Positions 35,686-43,807 of a stretch of DNA of 64,000 bases are shown here, piece by piece. The stretch is taken from NCBI GenBank assembly GCA_023257655.1, contig JALRBQ010000092.1, forward strand, positions 27,289 through 91,288. The letters are read 5' to 3'. The notes beneath the pieces are model-generated. The model worked only from the letters and a program-made list of their open reading frames with translations. It was not told the DNA's origin and made no database searches. The position numbers were made by a program, and so were the translations under genes. How positions within the stretch are numbered: position 1 is the first letter of the stretch; every line of letters begins with the position of its first letter. This DNA comes from Pseudomonadales bacterium (GTDB lineage: Bacteria; Pseudomonadota; Gammaproteobacteria; Pseudomonadales; Pseudohongiellaceae).

Positions 35686-36744
35686 CTAGGTGCCAATCAG
35701 TTGTTCAAACTGTTGCCATACCGTATCGGGTTTATGGGTGGCAAAGCAAGGTGGCGTTACCGCGAAGGGCTGATCCTCGAAATCATCACTGAATCCCTGG
35801 CCGGTGTATGTGCAAGTCTTTTTTACACAGGGCGCACAAGCGAGACTGGAATTCAGGTGCAATTGGTTCGCTCCGAACGTGCCGGACAAATCAGGATTGG
35901 TTGCGCCATACAAAGAGATTGTCGGTTTGTTGAGCGCTGCCGACAGGTGCCCCAAACCGGTATCGACTGCAATGACGCCCTGAGACTGGAGAATATGCCC
36001 CGCGAGCCCGGTCAATGAAGTACGATCGAGTACTGTGACTCGGTTATTGTCTCGAGCAATGAACTGGGCACGTTGTCGTTCAGTCTCATTGCCCCAGGGC
36101 AACAAAATATCGTAATTGGCTGCGGCGGCAATTTGGGCGAGGTGACGCCAGTACATCTCAGGCCAATGCTTTGTCGCCCAGGTCGTACCATGGAGGAATA
36201 CGACCTGACGCCGCACCGGAGCCGGCTCACCACCGCTAATGCATTCCAGATTGATGCCATAGTCGACAACATTTTTATTGTAGCTGTGTTGCAATGCACG
36301 AGAGAAAAGCTGTCGTACCCGGTCAACGGCGTGTTCGGTCCAGGGTACTGAATACACCTTGTTGTAGAACAGTGTGGCCAGCGGCTCCCTGATCGTACGG
36401 TCGCTGAGCCCAATTGTCAGACCGTGAGAAAGCCGGCTGATAATACCGCTCTTTATCAGGCCCTGGGCATCAATAACCAGATCGTAATGTACAGCTTGCA
36501 GCTCCTGTTTGAACGCGCGGAACTCAGTTTTTGTAGATGACTTCAGCAGATTGTGACGCCAGCGTCGCAGTGCGATCGGAATGACCCGATCCACAGCGGG
36601 ATGCCAGGCTGGAACCTCGACAAAATTCTCTTCCACAACCCAATCGAACACGAGGTCGCGATGCGCTTGATGGGCATCAGTGACTGCCGGCAGGGTATGT
36701 ATAACATCACCAAGGGATGAGACTTTTACAATCAGCACTCGCAA
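35686..36744 (-). CDS. waaC: ADP-heptose:LPS heptosyltransferase I
   Basis: 352 residues. Adds the first L,D-heptose to Kdo2-lipid A, in the GT9 family. The N-terminal motif VLIVKVSSLGDVIHTLPAVTD (3-23) and VVFLHGTTWATKHWPEMYW (about 181-199) are diagnostic. AVDTGLGHLSAALNKPTISLYGATNP (about 260-285) binds ADP-heptose. It starts 13 bases after waaF ends and precedes waaG. Confidence 0.95.
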   Translation of the reverse strand: MRVLIVKVSSLGDVIHTLPAVTDAHQAHRDLVFDWVVEENFVEVPAWHPAVDRVIPIALRRWRHNLLKSSTKTEFRAFKQELQAVHYDLVIDAQGLIKSGIISRLSHGLTIGLSDRTIREPLATLFYNKVYSVPWTEHAVDRVRQLFSRALQHSYNKNVVDYGINLECISGGEPAPVRRQVVFLHGTTWATKHWPEMYWRHLAQIAAAANYDILLPWGNETERQRAQFIARDNNRVTVLDRTSLTGLAGHILQSQGVIAVDTGLGHLSAALNKPTISLYGATNPDLSGTFGANQLHLNSSLACAPCVKKTCTYTGQGFSDDFEDQPFAVTPPCFATHKPDTVWQQFEQLIGT

Positions 36745-36757
36745 CGGGAAGCTTCCA

Positions 36758-37825
36758 TCAATTCGTCTGCACGGTCATCAATTCATCCAACGCCGAAACA
36801 ACACGCGCGGGCGCCAGTTCGGTCAGGCAGCGCAAGTGTCCATAGGGACATACTCGTTTGAAACAGGGTCTGCAATCAATGTCGGTGCTCAAAATACGCA
36901 CGCACTGCGTCAACGGCGGGGTAAAGTCCGGTGACGTCGATCCGAACAGTGCCACCAACGGCTTGTTCAGGGCAGCGGCCACATGCATCAAACCGGAATC
37001 GTTGGATACTACGGCTGTCGTCGCCGACATCAGGTCGATTGCCTCGGCCAGACTGGTAAGTCCGGCCAGATTTTTACAATGCGCCAGTTTATCAAAATTC
37101 ACTCCGGAAACGATCTCGTCAGCGATGCCTTTGTCATTGCCGGAACCGAAAATCCACACATCCCAACCGATGTCGATGACTGCGGTGCTCAATGCAGCGA
37201 AATGTTCCGCCGGCCACTGCTTGGAAGGACCGTATTCGGCCCCCGGGCACAGGGCAAGAATCGGCCGCGTGCAAGTGAGCGCAAATTGCTCCAGGCTTGT
37301 CGCCACCGCTGCCGGGTCCAGCTCCAGTTTCGGTTTTGGCAAACGCTCGGGCAGTGAGTCCGCGCGGTCATAGGCGAGTGCGGCGAAGCGTTGCACCATG
37401 AGTGGCATCGCCTTGGCATCAAGTTTGCGACAATCCGTCAGTAGCAGATTTCGCCACTCGCCGCGCCAACCTATGCGCACCGGAATTCCGGCAAAATAGG
37501 GCAAAAGCGCGGACTTGAATGAGTTGGGTAAGACGATTGCCCGGGTATAGCCATTCATGCGCAAGACTTTACCGAGGGCACGCCGGGCTCCGAGGCGAAA
37601 TTCACCATGCCCGATAGGAATGCTGAGGCTATAGTCAACTTCCGACATGCGCGCCAGCAATGGCAGAGTCCACGCCGGTGCAATAACGGTGATCTTGCAA
37701 TCGGGATAGCGCAGTTTCAGGCTCATGAACAGTGAGTGGGCCATGACCATGTCACCCACCCAGGCCGGGCCGACGATCAGGAAATGTTCAGCACCGGTGG
37801 AGCCGGCTATGTTTGATTCGCGCAT
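36758..37825 (-). CDS. waaF: ADP-heptose:LPS heptosyltransferase II
   Basis: 355 residues, GT9 family. Adds the second heptose of the inner core. LIVGPAWVGDMVMAHSLF (about 16-33), LCPGAEYGPSKQWPAEHF (about 190-207), VVSNDSGLMHVAAALNKPLVALFGSTSPDFTPP and the late CRPCFKRVCPYGHLRCL cluster match WaaF. It is the first gene of the LPS block waaF-waaC-waaG-waaP-kinase-carbamoyltransferase, 62 bases after the pilB-like gene. The substrate comes from hldE in the same window. Confidence 0.95.
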   Translation of the reverse strand: MRESNIAGSTGAEHFLIVGPAWVGDMVMAHSLFMSLKLRYPDCKITVIAPAWTLPLLARMSEVDYSLSIPIGHGEFRLGARRALGKVLRMNGYTRAIVLPNSFKSALLPYFAGIPVRIGWRGEWRNLLLTDCRKLDAKAMPLMVQRFAALAYDRADSLPERLPKPKLELDPAAVATSLEQFALTCTRPILALCPGAEYGPSKQWPAEHFAALSTAVIDIGWDVWIFGSGNDKGIADEIVSGVNFDKLAHCKNLAGLTSLAEAIDLMSATTAVVSNDSGLMHVAAALNKPLVALFGSTSPDFTPPLTQCVRILSTDIDCRPCFKRVCPYGHLRCLTELAPARVVSALDELMTVQTN

Positions 37826-37887
37826 TAATGAAAACCATGCCAGACTCGCAGTCGGCTATTTCCGTGTTGCGGTGGATTTGACGCGGA

Positions 37888-39681
37888 TTAATTCTTGTTC
37901 TCGGGTGTGACCCGCAGTATTTCATTGACCGTAGTAATACCGGCGGCAACTTTTTGCGCTCCACTAAGACGCAGACTCATCATACCTTCTTTATAGGCCT
38001 GATTGCGAAGCGCAGGCAGATCGGACTTGTCGTCCGACAAACGTTGTAGCGTCTCGGTAAACGGCATGACTTCGTAAATACCCTCTCGCCCCTTGAAACC
38101 GGTTTCGCGGCATTCCAGGCAACCGGTAGACACTGCTGCCCCGGCAGGCAGCTTGACTTTCCACGGTCTGGTCAATACTTCCCATGCCTCTGGTTCGAGC
38201 GTCGTCTTCTGCTTGCAGTGCGGACACAGCACGCGCACGAGACGTTGCGCCATGATCCCAACCACGGTGGCCTTGATCAGGTAGGGAGGAACACCCAACT
38301 CCAGTAAGCGCGTGATCGCCGATGGCGCGTCGTTCGTGTGCATCGTGGTGAAAACCAGATGGCCAGTGAGGGCTGCCTGTATCGCCATCTCCGCAGTGGC
38401 GAGATCGCGCACCTCGCCAATCATGATGATGTCGGGATCCTGACGAAGCAATGCCTTTACCCCATCGGCAAAATCAAGATCGATATTTTCCTGTACCTGC
38501 ATCTGGTTGAAGCTGTCTTCCACCATTTCGATCGGATCCTCAATCGTGCAGACATTCACTTCATCTGTTGCCAGCATCTTGAGAGTGGAATACAGGGTTG
38601 TCGTCTTGCCGCTCCCGGTCGGACCCGTGATGATCACGATGCCATTGTTGTTTTTGATGATGTCATTCCAGCGCACGAGGTCTTCATTAACGAGACCGAG
38701 TTGCTGAAAGGGCCGCGTAAGCACTTCCGGATCGAATATGCGCATGACGAGTTTCTCGCCAAACGCGGTTGGTAAGGTTGAAAGTCGAAGCTCTATTTCG
38801 TTGCCATTCGGGCTCTTGGTCTTGATGCGACCATCCTGCGGTTTGCGTTTCTCGGCAACATTCATGCGACCCAGAATCTTGAGCCGGCTCGTAACGGCAC
38901 TCATTACCTGCATTGGCAGGGCATAGACCGTATAGAGGATACCGTCGATACGAAACCGGATATTGCCTTTCTCGCGCCTTGGCTCTACGTGAATATCACT
39001 CGCACGCTGTTCGAACGCATACTGCAACAACCAGTCCACCACATTTACGATGTGTTGGTCATTGGCTTCGGGATCCTTGATGTGACCCAATTCCAGCATC
39101 TGCTCAAGATTGCCAATGCCCTTGCGCTGACTGCCACCTTCAGTGGCTCGACTGATCGAACTGGAAAGGCTGTAGAACTCGGTTGTCAGGCGCTTGATGT
39201 CGGCGGGATTGGAAACCACTCGCACGATATTTTTTTGCAACACATGGGCGAGATCGGCTTCCCAACTTGTGATATAGGGTTCAGCACTGGCTATCGTGAC
39301 TTCGGTAGCTGTTACTTCGACGGCGATAATGTGATGACGCTGGGTAAAAGCATAGGACATCACTTTTGTTATCTGTGCTACGTCAATTTTGAGCGGATCG
39401 ATGCGGTAATATTTCTGACCACTCTGTTTGCTTAGTTCCATCACCAGACTCTCGATATCGAGAAATCTGCCTGGCGCCTTTCGATCTTCGAGACTCAAGT
39501 CAGCCAAATACTGCAAGATATGTTTTTCGAGATTCTTGGCAGTGCGGCGACTCTCAATAGCATTGGCAACATCGGCTTCATTCAGTCGCCCTGATTCCAG
39601 CAGACCGGCAAGGAAGTGTCGCAGCTCTACGGGCGCGTTGCTTTTCTGCGCGCTTTTCGGTTGTGCCTTTACTGCCGTCAT
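37888..39681 (-). CDS. PilB/GspE-family secretion ATPase
   Basis: 597 residues. An N-terminal MshE/GspE_N-like region (about 40-190) precedes the ATPase. Walker A is GPTGSGKTTTLYSTL, the Asp box DPIEMVED, Walker B IIMIGEVRDLATAE, and the His box LTGHLVFTTMHTND. The zinc-binding cysteines CPHCK and CLEC are kept. This places it in the type IV pilus assembly / type II secretion ATPase group, acting at the cytoplasmic face of the inner membrane. No pilC, pilD or pilin gene is nearby, so its partner apparatus is unknown. It lies between the LPS core operon and the envelope cluster. Confidence 0.9.
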   Translation of the reverse strand: MTAVKAQPKSAQKSNAPVELRHFLAGLLESGRLNEADVANAIESRRTAKNLEKHILQYLADLSLEDRKAPGRFLDIESLVMELSKQSGQKYYRIDPLKIDVAQITKVMSYAFTQRHHIIAVEVTATEVTIASAEPYITSWEADLAHVLQKNIVRVVSNPADIKRLTTEFYSLSSSISRATEGGSQRKGIGNLEQMLELGHIKDPEANDQHIVNVVDWLLQYAFEQRASDIHVEPRREKGNIRFRIDGILYTVYALPMQVMSAVTSRLKILGRMNVAEKRKPQDGRIKTKSPNGNEIELRLSTLPTAFGEKLVMRIFDPEVLTRPFQQLGLVNEDLVRWNDIIKNNNGIVIITGPTGSGKTTTLYSTLKMLATDEVNVCTIEDPIEMVEDSFNQMQVQENIDLDFADGVKALLRQDPDIIMIGEVRDLATAEMAIQAALTGHLVFTTMHTNDAPSAITRLLELGVPPYLIKATVVGIMAQRLVRVLCPHCKQKTTLEPEAWEVLTRPWKVKLPAGAAVSTGCLECRETGFKGREGIYEVMPFTETLQRLSDDKSDLPALRNQAYKEGMMSLRLSGAQKVAAGITTVNEILRVTPENKN

Positions 39682-39800
39682 AGGTCTGGCCTTGATGAGT
39701 CGATTACCCGCGGGACGAGGTGTGACGTAGAAACTTCCTAGGGTAGTGAATAGGCAAGTTTATACTGCCGATTTTCAAAAACAAACATCGGTGAGGCATT

Positions 39801-39856
39801 CTGTGAACTGCTGCCTGTGAACTGCAGCCTGTGAACTACAGCCTGTGAACTGCAGC
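39801..39856. repeat. Four tandem 14-bp repeats
   Basis: Exact 14-base period, four units: CTGTGAACTGCTGC, CTGTGAACTGCAGC, CTGTGAACTACAGC, CTGTGAACTGCAGC (39801, 39815, 39829, 39843). Two units are identical; the others differ by one base each. It lies in the 209-base gap between the M48 protease gene and the pilB-like gene, which also separates the envelope cluster from the next unit. There are no spacers, so it is not CRISPR. Confidence 0.95.
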
Positions 39857-39890
39857 GACCCCGGGTTCGCGCTACCCGATGGGTTGGGGG

Positions 39891-41399
39891 CTATTCGACG
39901 AGCTTGACCCAGTCCCCTGCCTTCGGGGTTCCGGTCGGATAATAGCCGTTGAGCAGACGCAGGGTCTCTTCCGGGTAGTTGGCAATCCGACTGGAGCGGG
40001 CTACCACCGCGAAGTCAAAAAACTCGGAAGCCTGCACGTACTTGATCCGCATCTCGGTTCCGGAGGAGGTTTCTCCGCGTTGGATGGCACGGAAGGTGCG
40101 AATGGCAGTGAGGAGTTGCGTGTCGACATCATCACTGGCACTGGCATTCTGGATATCGCCGTGAAAGATAAACACCCGCGCCCCCAGGTAAATAACCGCG
40201 ATACGTTCCATGCGGCCAGTCTCGGCGGATTGGGCGATGCCGGTGTGACCGACAAGGCGATATTGTTCGAGGGGCTCTGATTTTTGCAGATTGGTGATAC
40301 CAAGTTTGTCGCGAATAAACAAACGCGGTTCGATATTGTCCTGCAAGCGCTGCGCCTCGACGCGCAACTCACCAGCGCCCAAGCCACTGGCTGTCACCGT
40401 CGTCGTGGTCTCTTCTATTTCCCACGCTTCCGGAAACACAATCGTGTAGCCCAGCAGATTCTGGTAATAGCGATTGCGATCATCCTGCGTGCGCGACCCC
40501 TGACGAGCTCCCACAATCAGGCCGTCGACGTGCTCCCTGAACGCGGTGTTATCGGTCTGGGTAATCTCGTTGTCTGTCAGCTTGGCGACATTGGCGATGG
40601 CCTGCTGCAGGCGCGTATCGTTGCGCGGGTGAGTCGCGAACAGCCCATGATAACCACCGCTGTTATTGGATATCTTGCGATTGAAGTCTTCCTGATTCTT
40701 GAGCACCGTGATGACATCAATGACGGCTATAGGGTCGTAACCGGCCGCCGCCAGGTATTCGGCGCCAAGACTGTCCGCTTCCAATTCATGTTCACGACCG
40801 AATCCGCTGAGTCCCGATTGCGCCCAGATCGAGGCGACTTCGCTGATTTGGGAACCGACATACCCACTGCCGGTCGCTACCGCCGATACGAAACCGCCGA
40901 CAGTTGCCGCCGTTTTCGCCAGCGCACCGCGCGCCTGTTGCTGCACGGCGTGACGGGCGGTGATATGACCGATTTCATGAGCCATGACCGCAGCCAGTTC
41001 GGCCTCGCTGTTCATGAAAGTCAGCAGTCCGCGGTTCACATAGACATATCCGCCCGGCAACGCGAAGGCGTTGATGTCAGGGCTATCGATGATATTGAAC
41101 TGGTATTCGAGGTCGGGCCGGTGACTGACGGCCGCCAATTTGGCACCCACTTCACGGACGTAGGCGAGCAATTCCTCATCTTCGTAAAAAGCCTGGCTGG
41201 CGACGACTTTCTCATGTTCCTCGGCGCCAATTTCCTTCTCGCGCTTCTCGGTCATGAGCACAATATTGGCGCCACCGGTAGCGGGATTCACTGCGCAGGA
41301 GCTGAGGGTACCGACGACCAGCAGTGTGCCGACTGCAAGCGCTATCGCGCGCAGTCCGGCAGAGAGAGAAAGACGACTTGTACGACCTGAAACCTTCAT
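39891..41399 (-). CDS. M48 family metalloprotease, outer-membrane lipoprotein (Bep-like)
   Basis: 502 residues from ATG 41399 (AGGTGA upstream). The lipobox LSSC is near residue 36 and the following Ala suggests outer-membrane sorting, so the enzyme faces the periplasm. The zinc site is AVMAHEIGHITARHA (HEXXH), with the third ligand in HELEADSLGAEYL; LPGGYVYVNRGLL is the family signature. The C-terminal ~200 residues form an extra domain of unknown role. It is the last gene of the minus-strand envelope cluster, 37 bases after the preceding lipoprotein. It may cut misassembled outer-membrane proteins or mature a cluster component. Confidence 0.9.
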   Translation of the reverse strand: MKVSGRTSRLSLSAGLRAIALAVGTLLVVGTLSSCAVNPATGGANIVLMTEKREKEIGAEEHEKVVASQAFYEDEELLAYVREVGAKLAAVSHRPDLEYQFNIIDSPDINAFALPGGYVYVNRGLLTFMNSEAELAAVMAHEIGHITARHAVQQQARGALAKTAATVGGFVSAVATGSGYVGSQISEVASIWAQSGLSGFGREHELEADSLGAEYLAAAGYDPIAVIDVITVLKNQEDFNRKISNNSGGYHGLFATHPRNDTRLQQAIANVAKLTDNEITQTDNTAFREHVDGLIVGARQGSRTQDDRNRYYQNLLGYTIVFPEAWEIEETTTTVTASGLGAGELRVEAQRLQDNIEPRLFIRDKLGITNLQKSEPLEQYRLVGHTGIAQSAETGRMERIAVIYLGARVFIFHGDIQNASASDDVDTQLLTAIRTFRAIQRGETSSGTEMRIKYVQASEFFDFAVVARSSRIANYPEETLRLLNGYYPTGTPKAGDWVKLVE

Positions 41400-41436
41400 G
41401 GCGTCACCTGTAATTCCTGACAGCCGCTTTGCAGGA

Positions 41437-42114
41437 TTAGCTGCCATTCACAAAATCTTTGAGTTGGCTGGCAAGGCGACTGCACGCATTCGCCTCGACC
41501 CGTGCGATCAACGGAATCGGAATGACCAGAGCGGGCAGATACGATTGGCCGTTGGCATCGGTACTGATTGTGCCCACCGACGTCGCGGAACTGACATCCC
41601 AGATGCGGGCATCGAAATTGGAATCATCTTCCCAGGAACCAAAACCGAAGCAGCCGGCGCCACCGGGTCCGATTGTGCAGGAAATCGAGCCGGTGCGACC
41701 GGTGGTTTCGGTGAAGCCATCCAGCCAGACGATATAACGGACACCAAACTCATTCATCTTCTCTGCTACCACCTGCTCCGCCATCAGACGCTCGAGATCG
41801 CGGGTGCGTAGCGGTGCGGTACGCGGTTCAAACCAGGGGAACATGGCATCGACAAACTCCTGCTCGGGAATGACGCTGATCGCATTCTCACCCTTGCTGA
41901 GCCGGTCACCGACGCAATCGACGAACTCGGAACGGGTTTCGTAATCGCTCGCCTGACGACGGCCGAGAATGACGACAGACTCGTCGTGCTCGATGCCGGT
42001 CTCGGCCTGCCTGAACTCGTCCACGGTCGTCGATGTGCAACCCGCGAGAACTCCACCGAGCAACATCACTCCACAGACTACCTGCATAATCTTTGATTTC
42101 TGGAACGATTTCAT
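41437..42114 (-). CDS. Predicted outer-membrane lipoprotein of the envelope cluster
   Basis: 225 residues. A lipoprotein signal ends LAGC at about residue 26 and Thr follows the Cys, so outer-membrane sorting is expected. The mature part has SVVILGRRQASDYETRSEFVDC (about 47-68), EQEFVDAMFPW and RYIVWLDGFTETT (about 126-138), but I do not recognise a family. It resembles small stress-associated lipoproteins that bind other envelope parts. GAGG precedes the ATG by 6 bases. It is 27 bases from the upstream lipoprotein gene. Confidence 0.72.
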   Translation of the reverse strand: MKSFQKSKIMQVVCGVMLLGGVLAGCTSTTVDEFRQAETGIEHDESVVILGRRQASDYETRSEFVDCVGDRLSKGENAISVIPEQEFVDAMFPWFEPRTAPLRTRDLERLMAEQVVAEKMNEFGVRYIVWLDGFTETTGRTGSISCTIGPGGAGCFGFGSWEDDSNFDARIWDVSSATSVGTISTDANGQSYLPALVIPIPLIARVEANACSRLASQLKDFVNGS

Positions 42115-42141
42115 AATAAACCTCAGCTCAGACGCTCAGCT

Positions 42142-42753
42142 TTATAAAGTATTCAACCAATCCCGCACCTCTGGTACCTGGCTGAAACTCAGTGAAAAAC
42201 TCGAGGCCAGGTCGCGCAAGGCCACGATGGCAGCCTCGCTGATTCCCTCCTCCGGTGACAGGAAAGTCGCCTGAGGGGTCTTGCCATACGATGTCAGTAC
42301 CCAGTCGGCGATGTAATCACCGCTGGCTGTCAACAGCCGCATGTTGTATTTGATCCAGACTTCATACACATCCAGCTTGGTCTTGGCTGGTAGCGCAAGC
42401 TGAAACTCCTCGATTGCCGGTACGAATACGGCATCGACTCCCTGCGCCGGTGCGTCATCCATCGAGTTGATGAAAACGACGCGGTCAAACATCGCGGGCA
42501 GGATCGCATTGAACAGCTGCATATGCGAGGTACCGCTCTCGATATTGAACTCTTCCTGTCCGGTCTCGGTATATTCCATGTAGGCGAAATCGCGCAGCGC
42601 GTCGTCATAATAGACCGCTATCGAGAGCGGGAGCTTCGCAATATTGGGCGTCGGAAAGCTGCCTTCGATAACCACATTGCTGACACCGCAACCCGCCAAT
42701 AACAGCGCGATGATAACGAGGCAAGTTCTTGATTTAATTGCAAAATATTTCAT
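42142..42753 (-). CDS. Predicted outer-membrane lipoprotein of the envelope cluster
   Basis: 203 residues. The signal sequence ends LLLAGC at about residue 22, followed by Gly. The mature protein contains PLSIAVYYDDALRDFAYMEYTE (about 42-63) and LASSFSLSFSQVPEVRDWL near the end. It resembles other small proteobacterial lipoproteins in outline only; no family is assigned. It follows the second VWA gene by about 50 bases. Two different lipoproteins in a row here, with the M48 lipoprotein next, suggest an outer-membrane part of one assembly. Confidence 0.72.
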   Translation of the reverse strand: MKYFAIKSRTCLVIIALLLAGCGVSNVVIEGSFPTPNIAKLPLSIAVYYDDALRDFAYMEYTETGQEEFNIESGTSHMQLFNAILPAMFDRVVFINSMDDAPAQGVDAVFVPAIEEFQLALPAKTKLDVYEVWIKYNMRLLTASGDYIADWVLTSYGKTPQATFLSPEEGISEAAIVALRDLASSFSLSFSQVPEVRDWLNTL

Positions 42754-42802
42754 TTAGCCCAACATGACGCCGATTACAGGTGACCGGAAATTATGCCGGT
42801 AC

Positions 42803-43807
42803 CTAGCGAAAATCATTAAGACCTACAAATGTACCACCATTTCGTTGCGTCAGCTCACGCATTAGCGTGGAATAACGGTAAACACTCTGCTGGAAACGAC
42901 GGGGACCTGCGAAGATCGTCGGGAATCCGATCCCGTGGATGCGTACTAGGCGATTGCCATTCTCATCCTCCACATTGATCCGGTCAATTGTCCGCAGTAC
43001 CTCCTGAATAGACCCGCCAGGCTGGAAATCATCCCCCAGCACGTAAATACTTATTTTCTTGTCCGGCGCATAGAAGGAATTGATCGCCCGGGTCACCCCC
43101 TCCACCGGGCTGCTGTTGCTGTAAGGGTTCCAGTTGCGCAGGGTCGACATGATCTGCTGGCGGCGGCCCGGGGTATCCGGAATCCACTCTCCGCGGTAGG
43201 AGTCGAACATGTAGTTACCCATGTCGTTCATGACCTGGATGCCCTTCACCTGGGGATAGACATTGAGGGTGTCATTGATCACTCCCAACATTTTGTTCCA
43301 ACTGGGGTTATTGAACATACTGCCCGAGGTGTCGATCACGAAGATGATGTACTCGCTGTCGACAGGAACACCCCCAATGGCATTGTTCACCGGCGCGGTA
43401 GAGTTCGCCAGCAGACGCTGCATCTCGGCGGTGAGAGTCTGTCGTGCGATAGCCAGGCGACCGATCTCTTCGGTGGTCTCATCGGAGCGCTGATTGGACG
43501 TCTGGTAACGGCCTTGAATGTTTTCCCGATCCTGGCGCAGGCGTGCGATGCGATCCTTAAGTATGGAGAGCTGCTCCTGCTTAGCATTCAGGTCGCGATT
43601 CAGTATCGTGGTCTCGCCGCGTATGGCAAACAATTGCTCCTGCAATTCGGTAATCGTGCCCTCAGGGGTCAGGTCTGATTGTTCGATGCTCAGGGGTGAG
43701 GCCGGTTTCGCGATCATCAGCAGAATTATCATCGCGCCAAAGCCACAGGAGGCGACGTCCAGAAAGGACACTGTGAAGGAATCCGTCTCCCGGTTCTTCT
43801 TTCTCAT
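42803..43807 (-). CDS. VWA-domain protein with an ExbD/TolR-like membrane anchor (VWA2)
   Basis: 334 residues. A short cytoplasmic N-terminus is followed by one membrane helix (about 12-33), VSFLDVASCGFGAMIILLMI, where Asp17 takes the place of the proton-carrying Asp of ExbD/TolR (their pattern P-x-x-D-V before the helix). Then comes a coiled coil (about 50-135) and a von Willebrand A domain (about 150-330) with the MIDAS motif DTSGS (159-163). The VWA domain would lie in the periplasm. It overlaps the previous VWA gene by 4 bases (ATGA), and AAGGA lies 6-7 bases before the ATG. Confidence 0.85.
   Translation of the reverse strand: MRKKNRETDSFTVSFLDVASCGFGAMIILLMIAKPASPLSIEQSDLTPEGTITELQEQLFAIRGETTILNRDLNAKQEQLSILKDRIARLRQDRENIQGRYQTSNQRSDETTEEIGRLAIARQTLTAEMQRLLANSTAPVNNAIGGVPVDSEYIIFVIDTSGSMFNNPSWNKMLGVINDTLNVYPQVKGIQVMNDMGNYMFDSYRGEWIPDTPGRRQQIMSTLRNWNPYSNSSPVEGVTRAINSFYAPDKKISIYVLGDDFQPGGSIQEVLRTIDRINVEDENGNRLVRIHGIGFPTIFAGPRRFQQSVYRYSTLMRELTQRNGGTFVGLNDFR

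Noticed and set aside
39801..39856. CRISPR array
   Set aside because: The 14-bp units are contiguous with no spacers and no cas genes are in the window.
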